From assembly GCA_022749755.1 (NCBI GenBank), contig CM040440.1, positions 6,373,269 to 6,437,268 on the forward strand: a DNA stretch of 64,000 bases, read 5' to 3'. The translations under genes and the position numbers were made by a program. Position 1 is the first letter of the stretch; the number at the start of each line of letters is the position of its first letter. The notes under the pieces were generated by a model, which was not told where the DNA came from, did not search any database, and was given only the letters and a program-made list of their open reading frames with translations. Shown here piece by piece: positions 12,041-23,311 of this stretch. The DNA is from Azadirachta indica (lineage: Eukaryota; Streptophyta; Magnoliopsida; Sapindales; Meliaceae).

Positions 12041-15000
12041 ATGGCGTACGCAGCAAAACTTTTAAATCCAATACGGTCGCTTACGGTAATAACCACTTCA
12101 CCTCAATCACTTTCTCCCGCCAGGAAATTATGTAAGTTTTATTATCATATATGTATTAATTTGCCTTTTTGTCAACTGTGGTTTATTTCTATTCAATTTA
12201 CATTGTTTATGAGGTGCAGTTTATAGAAAATTTGAATCGTTAAAGCTATGGAGAAAGAGCATGGGACCTTTATTACGTACAAATTTTTCAAGAGTTCCAT
12301 ATAAATTAATCTTGCCAAGAAAACATATTCAGAATTTCAGTTTACCAGGCAAGTTGGGATATTTTATACGATGCTTCAATCGCTGGCAATGTTTTATTAT
12401 ATTGTTGCTATTATTCATTTTATATATTTTATGAGCTTACTTGACTTGAAAATTTGATTTAAGTTTGTTCTGTCTCATATTTGAGAATTTTTGCCAGTTG
12501 TATTAGTTTTATTATTATTTCCTCGCCATTTTTGTGGCTAAGGATCAAAACTCACGTGTCTGTTCCACAGTGAATAAGTTGTAATTTGAATAAAAAATTG
12601 GAATTGATGCTAGATTGTGAAACATATAGTGTTTTTGTTAACTTTTTTTTTTTGGGTATTATGTTAGTTAATCTGATTTGCTCCTTAGTTTAAGTTAAAT
12701 TTAAGTAGCGTTTGTTTTATTTGTTTGAAAGCTGAACATAACTGAAATCTGAATCTAATTAGTATGTTTGTTTTTCTATTTTACATTTTTGAATATAAAT
12801 GTTAAATTATTTATTTTTATAAAAATAAATAATTTAAAATTGATATGTGGACGTATATGCCCTAAAAAATTTGAAATTGATATATTAAATTGCTGATATA
12901 TATAAATGATCAGTAATAAACTAAGGGTATTATTAAAAATATCGAAACAAAAGAAAAGGAAACTAAAGATGAAACGTAAATCATGGATCACCTAAAAAAT
13001 AAAATATTTAATTTATTTAGACATTTAGTTATTCAGATTTAAGTTAAAATTTTTAATTTAATTAAGTTCAAATTTTTTTTTCTAAATATTCAGACATAAG
13101 AAATAAACGGCTTTTGACATTTGAATAATTGTATTTAGACTTTAGTAAGAAAAACAGACAGGCCCTTAGCATAATACATATTTTTCTTTGTTTCAATTTC
13201 TGGCCTTATACTCAGTTATAGATGTTATAACATAAGATATTGTTCTCCTATCATCACTTGGGCTGTTAAGTTGTGCGGATTGATACAGCTACATAATGTG
13301 TCTGAAACTTTAAGATCTGATTCCTATGTGATGAAAAGGTTATCATTTTTGTTCTTGTTAGATTGGCTACAAACTATATGACTTGCAATTTAGAAGTAGT
13401 TTGTTAAAGCTTCTTTAAGAACCTCATCTATTTAACAGGAATTGATTGCCATTTATTTGCTTTTGACTTGTATTTATAATTGAAACATAAGTAATGCTAT
13501 CATGATATGTGCCTCATCTCAGAAAGCAAAGCTGTTGGAGGCGTTTTTGGTGTGTCAGTTATATTTGGATCAATATGCTTTCGACCAGATATTGCATATG
13601 CTATGGATGGTAAGCGAATAGCGTAGCTGTCTATTCTGAAGTCCTAGTTTTCTTCAATGAAATGCCTGTTAACTGTTCCACTTAATGATTTTCAATTATG
13701 TAGGCCAGGACGTTTTGTTGGATGATTATGAAATTGACTTGGTGGGTGCTTCAGCCCCAGAAAGAGATTCACTTCCCTGGTGGACGGTTGTAAGGAAATT
13801 CTGGCTGCCGGCTTTCTTTCTTCTGACTGTGTTGGTAAACTGGGATCATCCAATCTCGCTTGTTGCAAAAATCATTGCTTTGCTTCTCAGCTCAAAGCCC
13901 AGTCCTTTGTCGGTTTATCTATATGTTGAACAGGTCAGGAGACATCCCATCCCATTGTGATGCAATAATGAGATTTCCACTAAATAATAAGACTAGTTGT
14001 GGAATTTTAATATCTAAAAGTAAAGCAGTACCTGAAACATGCGTCCATGTCCTCACATCTAACTTTGTTAGTTGAAATGATTATGTAAATTGTGTAATTT
14101 GTGATAGATATTAATTTAGTATTTGGAGGGTCAGTACAAACTCAGTAGTTTAATAGCTAGACCAATAATATGAAGATTTTGTGGTGCACATCCGCCTCCC
14201 CACCACCCGGCCAAAAACACACACCCAAAAAACCCCAAACACACACACCAAAAGAAAGTTATGGGATTAGGTTACCAGTTGAATTGTGAGCTTTTGAGAA
14301 ACTATGAACTCTGCAACCAAAATGTGGTTCATGTTGCTGTTGTTTTCTGCAACTTGGATATCAGAGTTTTCAGCTGCTACCAACATTATTGGAATTATCT
14401 GATGGGGAATTTTCCCTTTCAATTATGGAAAGAAAAACTTGTGTTTTTATGAATTTCTTTTGCAGAATCCTACTACTTGACCAAAACTTGACTGTATTTT
14501 TGATGTTGCAGTTGTGCCATCAATTCATGCGTGAAAAGCCTCACTTGTATATATTTAAGGTGTGTTCATACTGTTCTCAATTTGTTTCTTTTAGTGTTGA
14601 TGCAATATGGAATTTTACGACTCGCTTAAAATATTTAGTTTCTTTAAAACAGTATTGTGTCATTATGTAACTAGCATGTTCTTTAAGCATTTGTTGGTGA
14701 TATCATGAATTTTCATCCTACAATGAATTAATTTTCAAATATTATCATTCTTTTCGGACACAGGAATTATGTAGTAATAGTTGTTTATGTATTTGCATTA
14801 TACTTATGTTTATCAAGGAAAGTTGGCTTGCATTTGATATTTCCAGAAAGGATTGTCACCATATGCCAATAATGTAGTAATAGTTGCTTATTTATTTGCA
14901 TTGTACTTATGTTTATCAGGGAAAGTTGGCTCACATTTGATATTTCCAGAAAGGGTTGCCACTGTATGCCGAATGGGCAATACTGCATATTCTGGAGGGA

Positions 15001-15546
15001 ATATTACTTTTGTCTTAACTTAATTCCCACTTTTGACTGTTACCAGGCAGCAGTCTCTTATCTTCTTGAACCTTACCAAGAGCCATGAAAAATGAATTTT
15101 TTGATTAGTTTTTTAAGTGAAATTTGATAGTACAGGAAAAGGAACTTTTGATTAACCAACTTTGTCAATTAGGTGGAAACAAGAGCTCATCATGCATACT
15201 AAATAGCTCAACCATGTATTCGTGCTCAGTGTACTACTTTGATGAAACATTCTATATCTTCTGTTTCCACCTAGAATTATATATTACTGAAGTGATTATC
15301 TACTAAATTTACTTTTACCCATTTGTAATAGTTGGTGATGTGTTTCAGACATTATATGCCAACAAAGTTGAAGTGCAAGATTATATACTTCTTTGCCTTG
15401 CCAGAGTCGAAGTCGGAAATCAGAAATTAATTTTGGTAGGGATTCTTGGAGGTTGGTGGGAGTTGCCATCATCACAGAGATTGTTTTCTTCACTTAGAAC
15501 ACTACTGAGGATCAAGGTATCATCTTCCCCTAGAATTAGGTGCTAA
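12041..15546 (+). CDS. Uncharacterised plant membrane protein, probably plastid-targeted
   Basis: Six exons (12041-12131, 12214-12348, 13523-13609, 13704-13933, 14512-14559, 15349-15546) give 262 residues. I recognise it as a plant-specific protein but know no function. The first 75 residues are basic and Ser/Leu-rich, like a transit peptide. A hydrophobic segment follows at about 80-95 (VFGVSVIFGSICF). Then come an acidic linker (LLDDYEIDLVGASAPERDSLPWW) and a membrane segment at about 137-151 (FWLPAFFLLTVLVNW). The soluble end reads LCHQFMREKPHLYIFK, TLYANKVEVQDYILLCLARVEV and LVGILGGWWELP. Intron 2 has a GC donor with full consensus (CCAG|GCAAGT); the phase demands it. The last exon reads through a possible donor (ATCAAG|GTATCA) to a TAA at 15544, so the true C-terminus may differ. 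Confidence 0.72.
12802..12837. repeat. 36-bp perfect AT palindrome inside intron 2 of the 12041 gene
   Basis: The 18 bases 12802-12819 are followed directly by their exact reverse complement (12820-12837), with no spacer, so the strand can form a perfect hairpin. It lies in a 1.2-kb intron segment that looks transposon-like: about 12,700 begins GCGTTTGTTTTATTTG and about 13,165 ends with the complement of GGGCCTGTCTGTTTTT. This may be a decayed non-autonomous DNA transposon, but target duplications were not identified. Confidence 0.6.
14771..14972. repeat. 103-bp tandem duplication in intron 5 of the 12041 gene
   Basis: Two adjacent copies start at GTAGTAATAG (14771 and 14874). They share TATTTGCATT-TACTTATGTTTATCA, GGAAAGTTGGCT, TTTGATATTTCCAGAAAGG and a TATGCC end. 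The copies differ at only a few positions, so the duplication looks fairly recent. It adds no splice signal that I can identify. Confidence 0.88.
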
Positions 15547-16335
15547 TCTACACTGCTAGTCATGGTGCCCATCATTACAGGTTTTCCATTTTATCCATTG
15601 CAAGTCATTTGCCTTTTTTTTTTTTTTCCTAATTTCTTTTACTTTTGATCTATTGACGTGGGAAAAAAAAAATTCATGTTTTGTAGATTTGAGGTAGTGT
15701 AATTTATCCCCCGATAGAAGCCATATGTTTTGTTTCTTTTGTTGTCTATCTGAATCAGTTATTGTCCTTTGCATGGTTGTTTATGGTGTAAAGCCATTTA
15801 AACTTGTGAAAGGAAAGTGCTAAATGCTAATCGCCGGCCCTTTGTCACTGCAATACTGGTATCATATATCATCGTATCGAGAATTGAAAGATACAGTTTA
15901 GGAAAGAACTATATACACAGACCACAGAAAGAATATCAATAGATCCATGCATCCAATTCATAGTTGGCTGTGTTTCTTGCTTTGTGCAGAATTATCACTG
16001 GGTAGTTATTTGACCAAAAGAAGTACAATAATATGATGTAAATAAGATAATTAGAGAGTCGTTCTAAATAATCCAATGCTATATCAAACGAACAGGTGAT
16101 TGATTGTTTCTTTGTCATTTGTTCCCCTGCAGAATCATGTTTAAGCAGCTCGAGGGAGATATCTTTTCTTTTTCCAGTAATCACTTCACTATCCTTATCT
16201 TTGTAGATATTGCAGTCTATTTCATTGTAGATTATTGCAGCTTGAGTGTGTGCAGACCATATTCTATGTTTTTTTTTTTTTCGCGATCATCATTTACTAT
16301 ATTAGAACCTTACTTTTTTCTGCCATATTGGAATC
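15547..16335. other. Convergent spacer between the 12041 gene and the NRT2.7-like gene
   Basis: This segment must hold both 3' UTRs. A T run (15607-15627) and an A run (15663-15671) are present, and no supported coding sequence. An AG acceptor at about 15580 could serve one more exon of the upstream gene, but no conserved reading supports it. Confidence 0.55.
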
Positions 16336-18041
16336 TTATTCGAGCGGGTGGTAGTGTGCACAGGGTTCATTGGGATCGAAGGAAGGGCCACAAAACATGC
16401 CACCCCATTGAGGAAAGTATATGAGAGAGACGGGAAGAGTGCAAACAATCATCATGAGTCCCATTAGAGAAATGCTTGTTTGCTTGGAAAGTTGAGAGCC
16501 TGAAAACAACAGCAACTGTGTCACAACTGCTCCCACTGTCCCACCGCTCCCAGTCATCCCTGATATCACTCCCAGTGACCTGCAATGTATCCACATCAAA
16601 ACCCACAAAACACTTGGCATCAAATTTAAATATATGCCTGTACACAACAAAACAATAATTTTTTTCTCTTTTCCTGTTGCCTTCGTCCCAAGTCAAAGGG
16701 GTTTAGAATGGAAGTGTTCGGAACTTAATGTAACGAGGAAGATTTAGCAATGAAGCGACACGATTATAAAACTGGACCCTACGTTGCATGATTGATAACC
16801 TGTGATTCTCTACATGATTTCCACGTGGCGATCACGCAATGTGAAAGAGGCACCTGTGGCAAGTTGCCGCAACTAAACAAGCGATGAACGGTAAAAATCT
16901 TACACCTTTTGGAAACGAAAGGCACAACACCAAATGTGAGGCCGGAAGCAGCTTGAACGAACACGGAAAACGCACAGGTAACCATTATCGAACTAGAAAG
17001 TGAGTGAACTCGTCCGAGTAACACACAGAGTAACCCGGCCACCGTCTGCATCGCCCACAATACCCACAGCCTCCCTCTCATCCCAAACCGCCGCGCCATA
17101 GCGTCCGAAAACACCCCGCCCATCGGCCTCGAAAACCAATTCGCCATCCCGAAGCACGCCGCGATTGTCCCGGCTACCTGAAGGTTTACGTTGAATCTGT
17201 AGTAGAAATATTGTGCTATGATATTGTCAGTCGTTAACTCCACCCCGAAACAGAATCCGTACGTTAAACCAAGTATCCATCCCCTGTAATTCTTTAAACC
17301 ATGAAGAAGAACTGGTAAAAACTTCTCTTTTGAATCGTTTTTTGTTTTCTTGAAATCTCTGTAGTTTCCCGAAGGTAAGTCTTGGCCGTAAAGCAAGACC
17401 AGTATAGCTGTTAAAGCCTGAAACAGTGAGGGAACAATAAAAGCGAGGCGCCAAGCAGTTGACAGTGGGACATTAAAGTTGCTGATAGCTGTGAAAATCA
17501 GTGGCATTAGTAGCTGAGCCACGCCGGAACCCATATTGGCCCATCCCGCAGAGAAGCCATTGGCGAGCCCGACTACGCATCCGGAGAACATGGAGGTCAT
17601 CCAGAACTGATTGGCCACAAAGTTTGCTAAACAAAACCCAACGAGAAAGCGAATGAGAATGAAGGATTGCGGTGAAGAGACTAATGAGGTGGCTAGAATG
17701 ATAGGTGCAGTGATAAGAGACAGAGTAGCGGAGGTTATTCGCGGGCCAACAAGGTCGCATGCGGGACCCATTGCGACGCGGGAGAAGATGGAGCCGACAA
17801 AGGAGGCGATGCCGGCAGCGCCGATATCGGTTTCGGTGAGGCGGAGGTCTTCACGGATGATTGGGATGAGAGGAGGGATAGAGAAAGTAGAGAAGAAGCA
17901 AGAGAAGAGGGAAAGCCATGCAAGGTGAAACGAACGCATATGAGGCGATGCTAGTGAGAACGGACGGAATTCGGTGGCTTTGCCGTCGGGATCAACTGGG
18001 AGAGTAAAGGGAGGTTTTTGTAAAGGAGGAGGATCTTCCAT
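16336..18041 (-). CDS. NRT2.7: High-affinity nitrate transporter, NRT2.7-like
   Basis: Two exons (18041-16906 and 16579-16336) give 459 residues. The major facilitator of the nitrate-nitrite porter family has 12 predicted membrane spans. Visible signatures are FRPFSLASPHMRSFHLAWLS, FFSTFSIPPLIPIIREDL, the MGPACDLVGPR loop, FVANQFWMTSMFSG and two nitrate-signature glycine patches (SAGWANMGSGVAQL and SGMTGSGGTVGAVVTQ). It ends with YFPQWGGMFCGPS. The wording and two-exon layout fit NRT2.7, the tonoplast seed-nitrate member in Arabidopsis, better than NRT2.1-like paralogs. The start chosen is 18041 (MEDPPPLQ). An in-frame ATG at 18167 would add 42 residues absent from the family. The Ser codon at the splice is split AG|G, which fixes the donor at 16905. 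Confidence 0.88.
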
Positions 18042-20975
18042 GGAGGATTTTGCTAGTTGCAGGGCGTCGGGGAGTGCTTTTTGGTTTTTGGGAGGGAAGA
18101 TAAAGAGTGCTTTAATGGTTTTAAAAGCGCCTTTGTACGTTCTAAGTTGTGGAGCTGGAAAGTCCACCTGGACTAATAGAAGAATTTACCGGGATTAATG
18201 CTATTGCTTTGAACGAAAATTGGACCAATAATACACAAGAGAAGGTTAATGCACAAGGAAAAAAAAAAACCACATGTTATGCATACACATATGTACATGT
18301 ACATATACCTATATACATTTACACACACATATATATATACATTATAAATTAAATCAACAACAATTAATTAATGCATCATTTTAAAATTAAACAATTCTAC
18401 CTATGCTTGCTACTGCCAAAGAAAGAAAGGGAAAAAGAGGCAGATTTTCTTTCCTTTTCAAATATATTTCTATTGCTTCTTCGTCTAAAACACCAATTCA
18501 TGTGCATATTCATAGTTCCTACAAATCTAATAAATGTTGACTAATTGTTTTGACTAAATCAGAGGCTGAGCAAAATTAATAAAAAAGGAATTAGTATGAA
18601 TCTTGAATTTCAATGTAAATCAACAAGGAAAAATAGAGTCAATTCCTTGAATTTGTAACTTTGTATGCCTTTTTTTTTTTTTTTTATTGATGATAGTATG
18701 CAAACCATCCATAATCAATTGCCTACTTGAAATTAAAACCCATCACAGATGCTTCCTACCAACTCTATTTTGAGTCAGCTAAAAATTTTACATTTATGGC
18801 TAAAGTTCTTTATTGAACATATTTATTTTTAAATATTTGATTTCTCAATTGTCTCTCTCTCTCAAGTTATTCTCTTCCAACAAAACCATTTTAAGGATTT
18901 AAGCAGTGCATCATGTAAAAGACAAACTAGATCTTTGTTAATGTAAATCACAAATTTTGGAGACCAACCATTCATGGAACCAACCAACACCAAGACTCAT
19001 GTTATCAAAATAAATCACCAGATTAAGAAAAAATAAATACCCACTATTACATGACATATGAACTTAATTCGATTTTTATATTAACCCAACCATGCATGCA
19101 TCAAAAGAAGGCCAAATTTCTATACATACTTGATGGCCATCGCAATTTATTGGTGTATATAAATAACAATGTTGATTTCTCCCAAATTAACCTCCTTCGT
19201 TTGTGAAATACAAACACCGAATGAAGGAATGAAGAAAATAGATATGGGTTTCCACCCACCTTATATCTATGTCTAACGATCCAACAAAGTGGTGTGAAAT
19301 CTTCCTTCCAAAACACTCCCTCAACCTCTATTCTCCAAGATTAACATAATTTGAGGCTAGATTTTACGGTTTCTTGTACGTTTTGCAGAGATTTTGGCAA
19401 GAAATAGGCAATAAGATTTGAGTTTCACTGTTTTGATATGAGATAGTTGTGTTTTCTTCAGACAGATGTGTTGAGATAGCTATTTTTTCTTCAAACAGTA
19501 AAGTAGCCATCACATTACAAGATATTTACCGTTTTACCTTTTAATATAATGGTCAACTAATAGTCATTCTAACAGTAGAGAAAAAAAATGATACATTGTC
19601 TGTTCTTTTCATCTAATTGACACTATCAAAAACCTTAGGGGAGGAATTTGATAATAACCCTTATTTCGTAAAACAAAAAACTTTCTTTATGTGGTCGCTG
19701 TTTCTACCATTCCTATGGTTAAACATCATCAAATAAGAGGGAAAAAAAAGATACATGATTGATTTGCCACTTAAAGTGGGTTTGGAAATTTTTTCAGATT
19801 TTTCTAAAAAAATATTTTCAAATAAAAGGAGCTTTTAATTACAGTTTGTGAAAGCGTATATTTTTCTAAAATTATTCTTCTATCAGATAATAGAGTTTCA
19901 AGTTTCAACATTATAAAATAAATACAAAACTGCTTTAAGGTATCTGAAAGCATTTTTTTCACCATACCCTGCTAACCCTATATATAGAAGCAGATCCGAT
20001 TTGCTTTCATTTTAGCTTGGTGTCTTCAAAATTTTCATACCATTTTACTCACTTTGTTTCATAGCTGGCTTATAAGTGCAGCACTAAATATCGAAAAAGA
20101 AAGTAAAATTAACACACAAAAAATGGTTACCGAAATCGCGATTTGATATCGTATTTGTGAAATGATTTCCAGTAACTTCGACAGGAAATCTCGAAATGGC
20201 AAGAATTTCCTGTACATGTTTGGGAAAAAACTATGGCTTCGAGATAGAAATTTATGGCCTTTTCCTATGGCTGTCAACTTAGCTTCCTTATTACAATTTC
20301 TTTTTAAGGGACAAGGTATGATGTGCTTTTTGGCATGGAGCGGCCTTTTCCAATGGCTGCCAACTTTAGCTTGCTTACTACCATTTCTTTGCGGTGACGA
20401 GGCATGATGTGCTTTTGATATGGAGCCATAATGAAGAATCGACACAATCTTTTATTGTGAAAATGACGCTACATATATGATGACAAGTATTATCATCTTC
20501 TCTAAAATCCAATTAATTTTTGTTGCTTTTCATCTTGATTCTTGTTCTAATTTGGTGCGGTTGCTAGGCTGACAAAAACGCTTCTGGTGCTGGTCATATT
20601 TGGGCAGGTTCAACTTCCAATTGCTCGCTGGCTGCAAGAATTGTGCGGTCACCTATGCATTTTTATCCTGGACTGATGCAGACATGAGACAGAAAAACCT
20701 TCAAGGATTTGGCATATGGACAGGATTGTGGGTTAACATATTTTGGCTTCATTTGCTTTCTTGCCCTGTTATGACAAATTTTATTGAGAAAAATAAGAAT
20801 TCGAAAATGGAATTGGAAAAAGAAAGTATACATCTTCGTATTTGATACTACAAGTGTAGTTTTTGACGGAAAGGGGAGATTTTACCCTCACCGTTTTTAT
20901 TAATATTTGAAATTACAATATTTTTATCTCAGTGGTTTTAAATTCATATATTACATCAATCTTTTATTTAATAAA
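18042..20975. other. Intergenic spacer between NRT2.7-like and PPR genes
   Basis: About 2.9 kb. The left 150 bases are leader of the minus-strand transporter gene. CA/TA-rich simple sequence lies near 18285-18340, with homopolymer T at 18669-18687. A two-copy 86-bp repeat is at 20256-20428. Open frames here, including one of 128 codons on the minus strand (20445-20059), lie across that repeat and match nothing I know. Confidence 0.6.
20256..20428. repeat. 86-bp imperfect tandem duplication
   Basis: Two copies begin GGCCTTTTCC-ATGGCTG-CAACTT at 20256 and 20342. Both continue through AGCTT, a TTTCTTT stretch and end GATGTGCTTTT-ATGGAGC. About four fifths of bases agree. The duplication creates a pair of similar peptides in the minus-strand open frame, which is the only reason that frame looks structured. 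Confidence 0.75.
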
Positions 20976-23311
20976 ATGCGAAAATTCAGGCACCTAAACT
21001 ACAGGATAAAATCGCTTTTCGCAAGTGACGCAAGTGCCATTTCTATCCGAAATTTTGCCTCTCTCTTCAATTTCTCGTTAACTAACTTAACTACCTCTCG
21101 CTACATGAACACTTCCTTGAGAACTCTCTTCTCTATCAAACCAAAAACAAACTTCAACTCTTACATTGAAACATGTCTTTCGCTCTTGAAAAACGTCACT
21201 GCGCAAAATCTGGTCACTCAAGGAAGTGCTCTTCATGGTCATTTACTCAAAATAGGTGTTTCTACATAGAGATATATAGCCGTTAAACTTCTAATAATGT
21301 ACCTAAACAGCAGAAAATCTGTTGAAACTAATGAGATATGAAGGAGTTTAATGGGTTTGATCTTGTTGCTCATAATTGCATGATTAATGCTTATATTCAG
21401 TGGGGAAATCTCGACGAAGCCCGAAGATTGTTTGATGAAATGCCTGAAAGAAACGAGGTCTCTTGGACTGCGTTGATATCTGGGTCTATGAAACAGGGAC
21501 GAATTGAAGAGTCAATGTGGTGCTTCGAGAGAAACCCATTTCAGAATGTGGTTTCTTGGACTGCCGCTATTAGTGGATTTGTTCAAAACGGTTTCCGTTT
21601 TGAAGCGTTGAAGCTTTTCTTAAAGCTACTTGAATCTGGGGTTAAACCAAATGAAGTTACCTTTACTTCTATTATTAGAGCCTGTGCAGGGTTTGGTGAT
21701 TTTCGATTAGGAAAGAGTGTCGTTGGCTTAATTGTTAAGGTTGGATTTGAAGAGAATGTACCAGTTTCTAATTCTTTGATTACACTATGCTTGAGGAGGG
21801 GGGAAGTTCATTTGGCTAACAGACTGTTTGATCGGATGGAGACGAGAGATGTTGTTTCTTGGACCGCAATCTTAGATATGTATGTTGAGATGGGAGACTT
21901 GCGAGAAGCCCGTAGAATCTTTGATGAGATGCCTGAAAGGAATGAAGTTTCTTGGAGTGCAATGACTGCAAGGTATAGTCAAAGTGGTTATCCTGAAGAG
22001 GCTTTGCGACTCTTTCGCCAGATGGTTCAGTGTTCGTTTAAGCCAAATACCTCATGTTTCTCTACCATTATTAGTGCATTGGCCAGTTTCGAGGCTTTGA
22101 GACCAGGGATGAACATCCACGCCCATATTGTAAAAATTGGGATTGAAAAAGATGTCTTCATTAGTAGCGCTCTTATAGACTTGTACAGTAAATGTGGAAA
22201 AACTAAAGATGGACGCTTGATGTTTGACTCTATTGAGGAAAAGAATGTGGTTTCTAGGAATTCTATGATTGGTGGCTACAGTCTGAATGGCCAAATGGAA
22301 GAAGCCAAGGACTTATTTGATAACATGCCAAAGCGAAATGATGTCTCTTGGAGTGCTATAATTTCTGGTTATCTAGAACATAAACAGTTTGATATGGTGT
22401 TTGAAGTGTTCAATGAGATGCTTTTGTTGGGGGAAATTCTGAATAAGTCCACCTTTTCAAGAATGCTTTGTGCTTCTGCATGCACGGCCTTGTCAGAGAA
22501 AGGGAAGTAACTTCATGGAAAATTAATTAAACTTGGTTTTCCATATGATGTTTTTGTGGGAACTGCACTCACTGATATGTATGCAAAATCTGGGGATATT
22601 GAGAGTTCTAAGCAAGTCTTTGACAGAATGCTCGAGAAGAATGATATCTCCTGGACGGTTATGATTCAAGGGCTTGCGGAAAACGGTTATGCAGAGGAAT
22701 CTCTTATTTTGTTTGAGGAAATGGAGAAAACATCTGTCACCCCTAATGAGGTGATGCTGTTAGCAGTTCTTTTTGCTTGTTCTCATTCAGGTTTAGTTGA
22801 TAAAGGACTTAAGTACTTTAACTCAATGGAGACAGTTTATCATATAAAGCCAAAAGGAAGACACTATACCTGCTTGGTGGATATGCTATCTCGATCAGGT
22901 TGTCTATCTGAAGCTGAAGATTGTATCAACTCCATGCCATTTCAACCTGAATATAATGCATGGGCAGCTCTATTAAGTGGTTGTAAGACTTATAAAAATA
23001 AGGAGATAGCCGAGAGGGCAGCCAAGAAGCTCTGGGAACTAGCAGAGAAAAACTCAGCAGAATATGTGTTGTTATCCAATATTTATGCTTCAGCTGGGAG
23101 ATGGATTGATGTTATGAATGTAAGGAAACTAATGAAGGATAAAGGATTGAGAAAGAGTGGCGGCTGTAGTTGGGTTGAAGTGAGAAATCAAGTCTGTTCT
23201 TTTTATTCAGGAGACAGAGCACACTCAGCTGAACTTCACGGAGTTTTAGAACTTTTAAGGTCTGAAATGTTGGGTCATCAGAAATACAAAAATGAATGCT
23301 TAACTTTTTAG
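20976..23311 (+). pseudogene. PPR (PLS/E-type) gene disabled by two nonsense codons and a frameshift
   Basis: A run of pentatricopeptide repeats characteristic of plant organelle RNA-processing proteins. Repeated phrases include LVAHNCMINAYIQWGNLDEA, LFDEMPERNEVSWTALISG, NVVSWTAAISGFVQNG and KPNEVTFTSIIRACA, with an E-type end (GGCSWVEVRNQVCSFYSGD) and no DYW domain. An N-terminal ATG at 20976 precedes a basic mitochondrial-type presequence. Three lesions are seen: TAG at 21267-21269 in the first repeat, a single missing base at about 21336 (frame changes between NEI and MKEF), and TAA at 22508-22510 inside KGK-LHGKLIKLG, where a Gln codon is usual. PPR sequence continues on both sides of every lesion, so these are not introns. 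C-to-U RNA editing cannot remove such stops. Either a recent pseudogene or accumulated sequence errors; three independent lesions favour the former. Confidence 0.85.

Noticed and set aside
16336..17928. Multiple overlapping frames of 60 to 109 codons on both strands
   Set aside because: Shadows of the GC-rich NRT2.7-like coding exons.
18042..18167. N-terminal extension of the nitrate transporter from an in-frame upstream ATG
   Set aside because: The 42 added residues do not match the family, and the ATG at 18041 gives the expected N-terminus; kept as a note only.
20059..20445. 128-codon open frame on the minus strand
   Set aside because: It spans the 86-bp duplication, has no known family signature and no conserved start context; the apparent internal repeat is explained by the DNA repeat.
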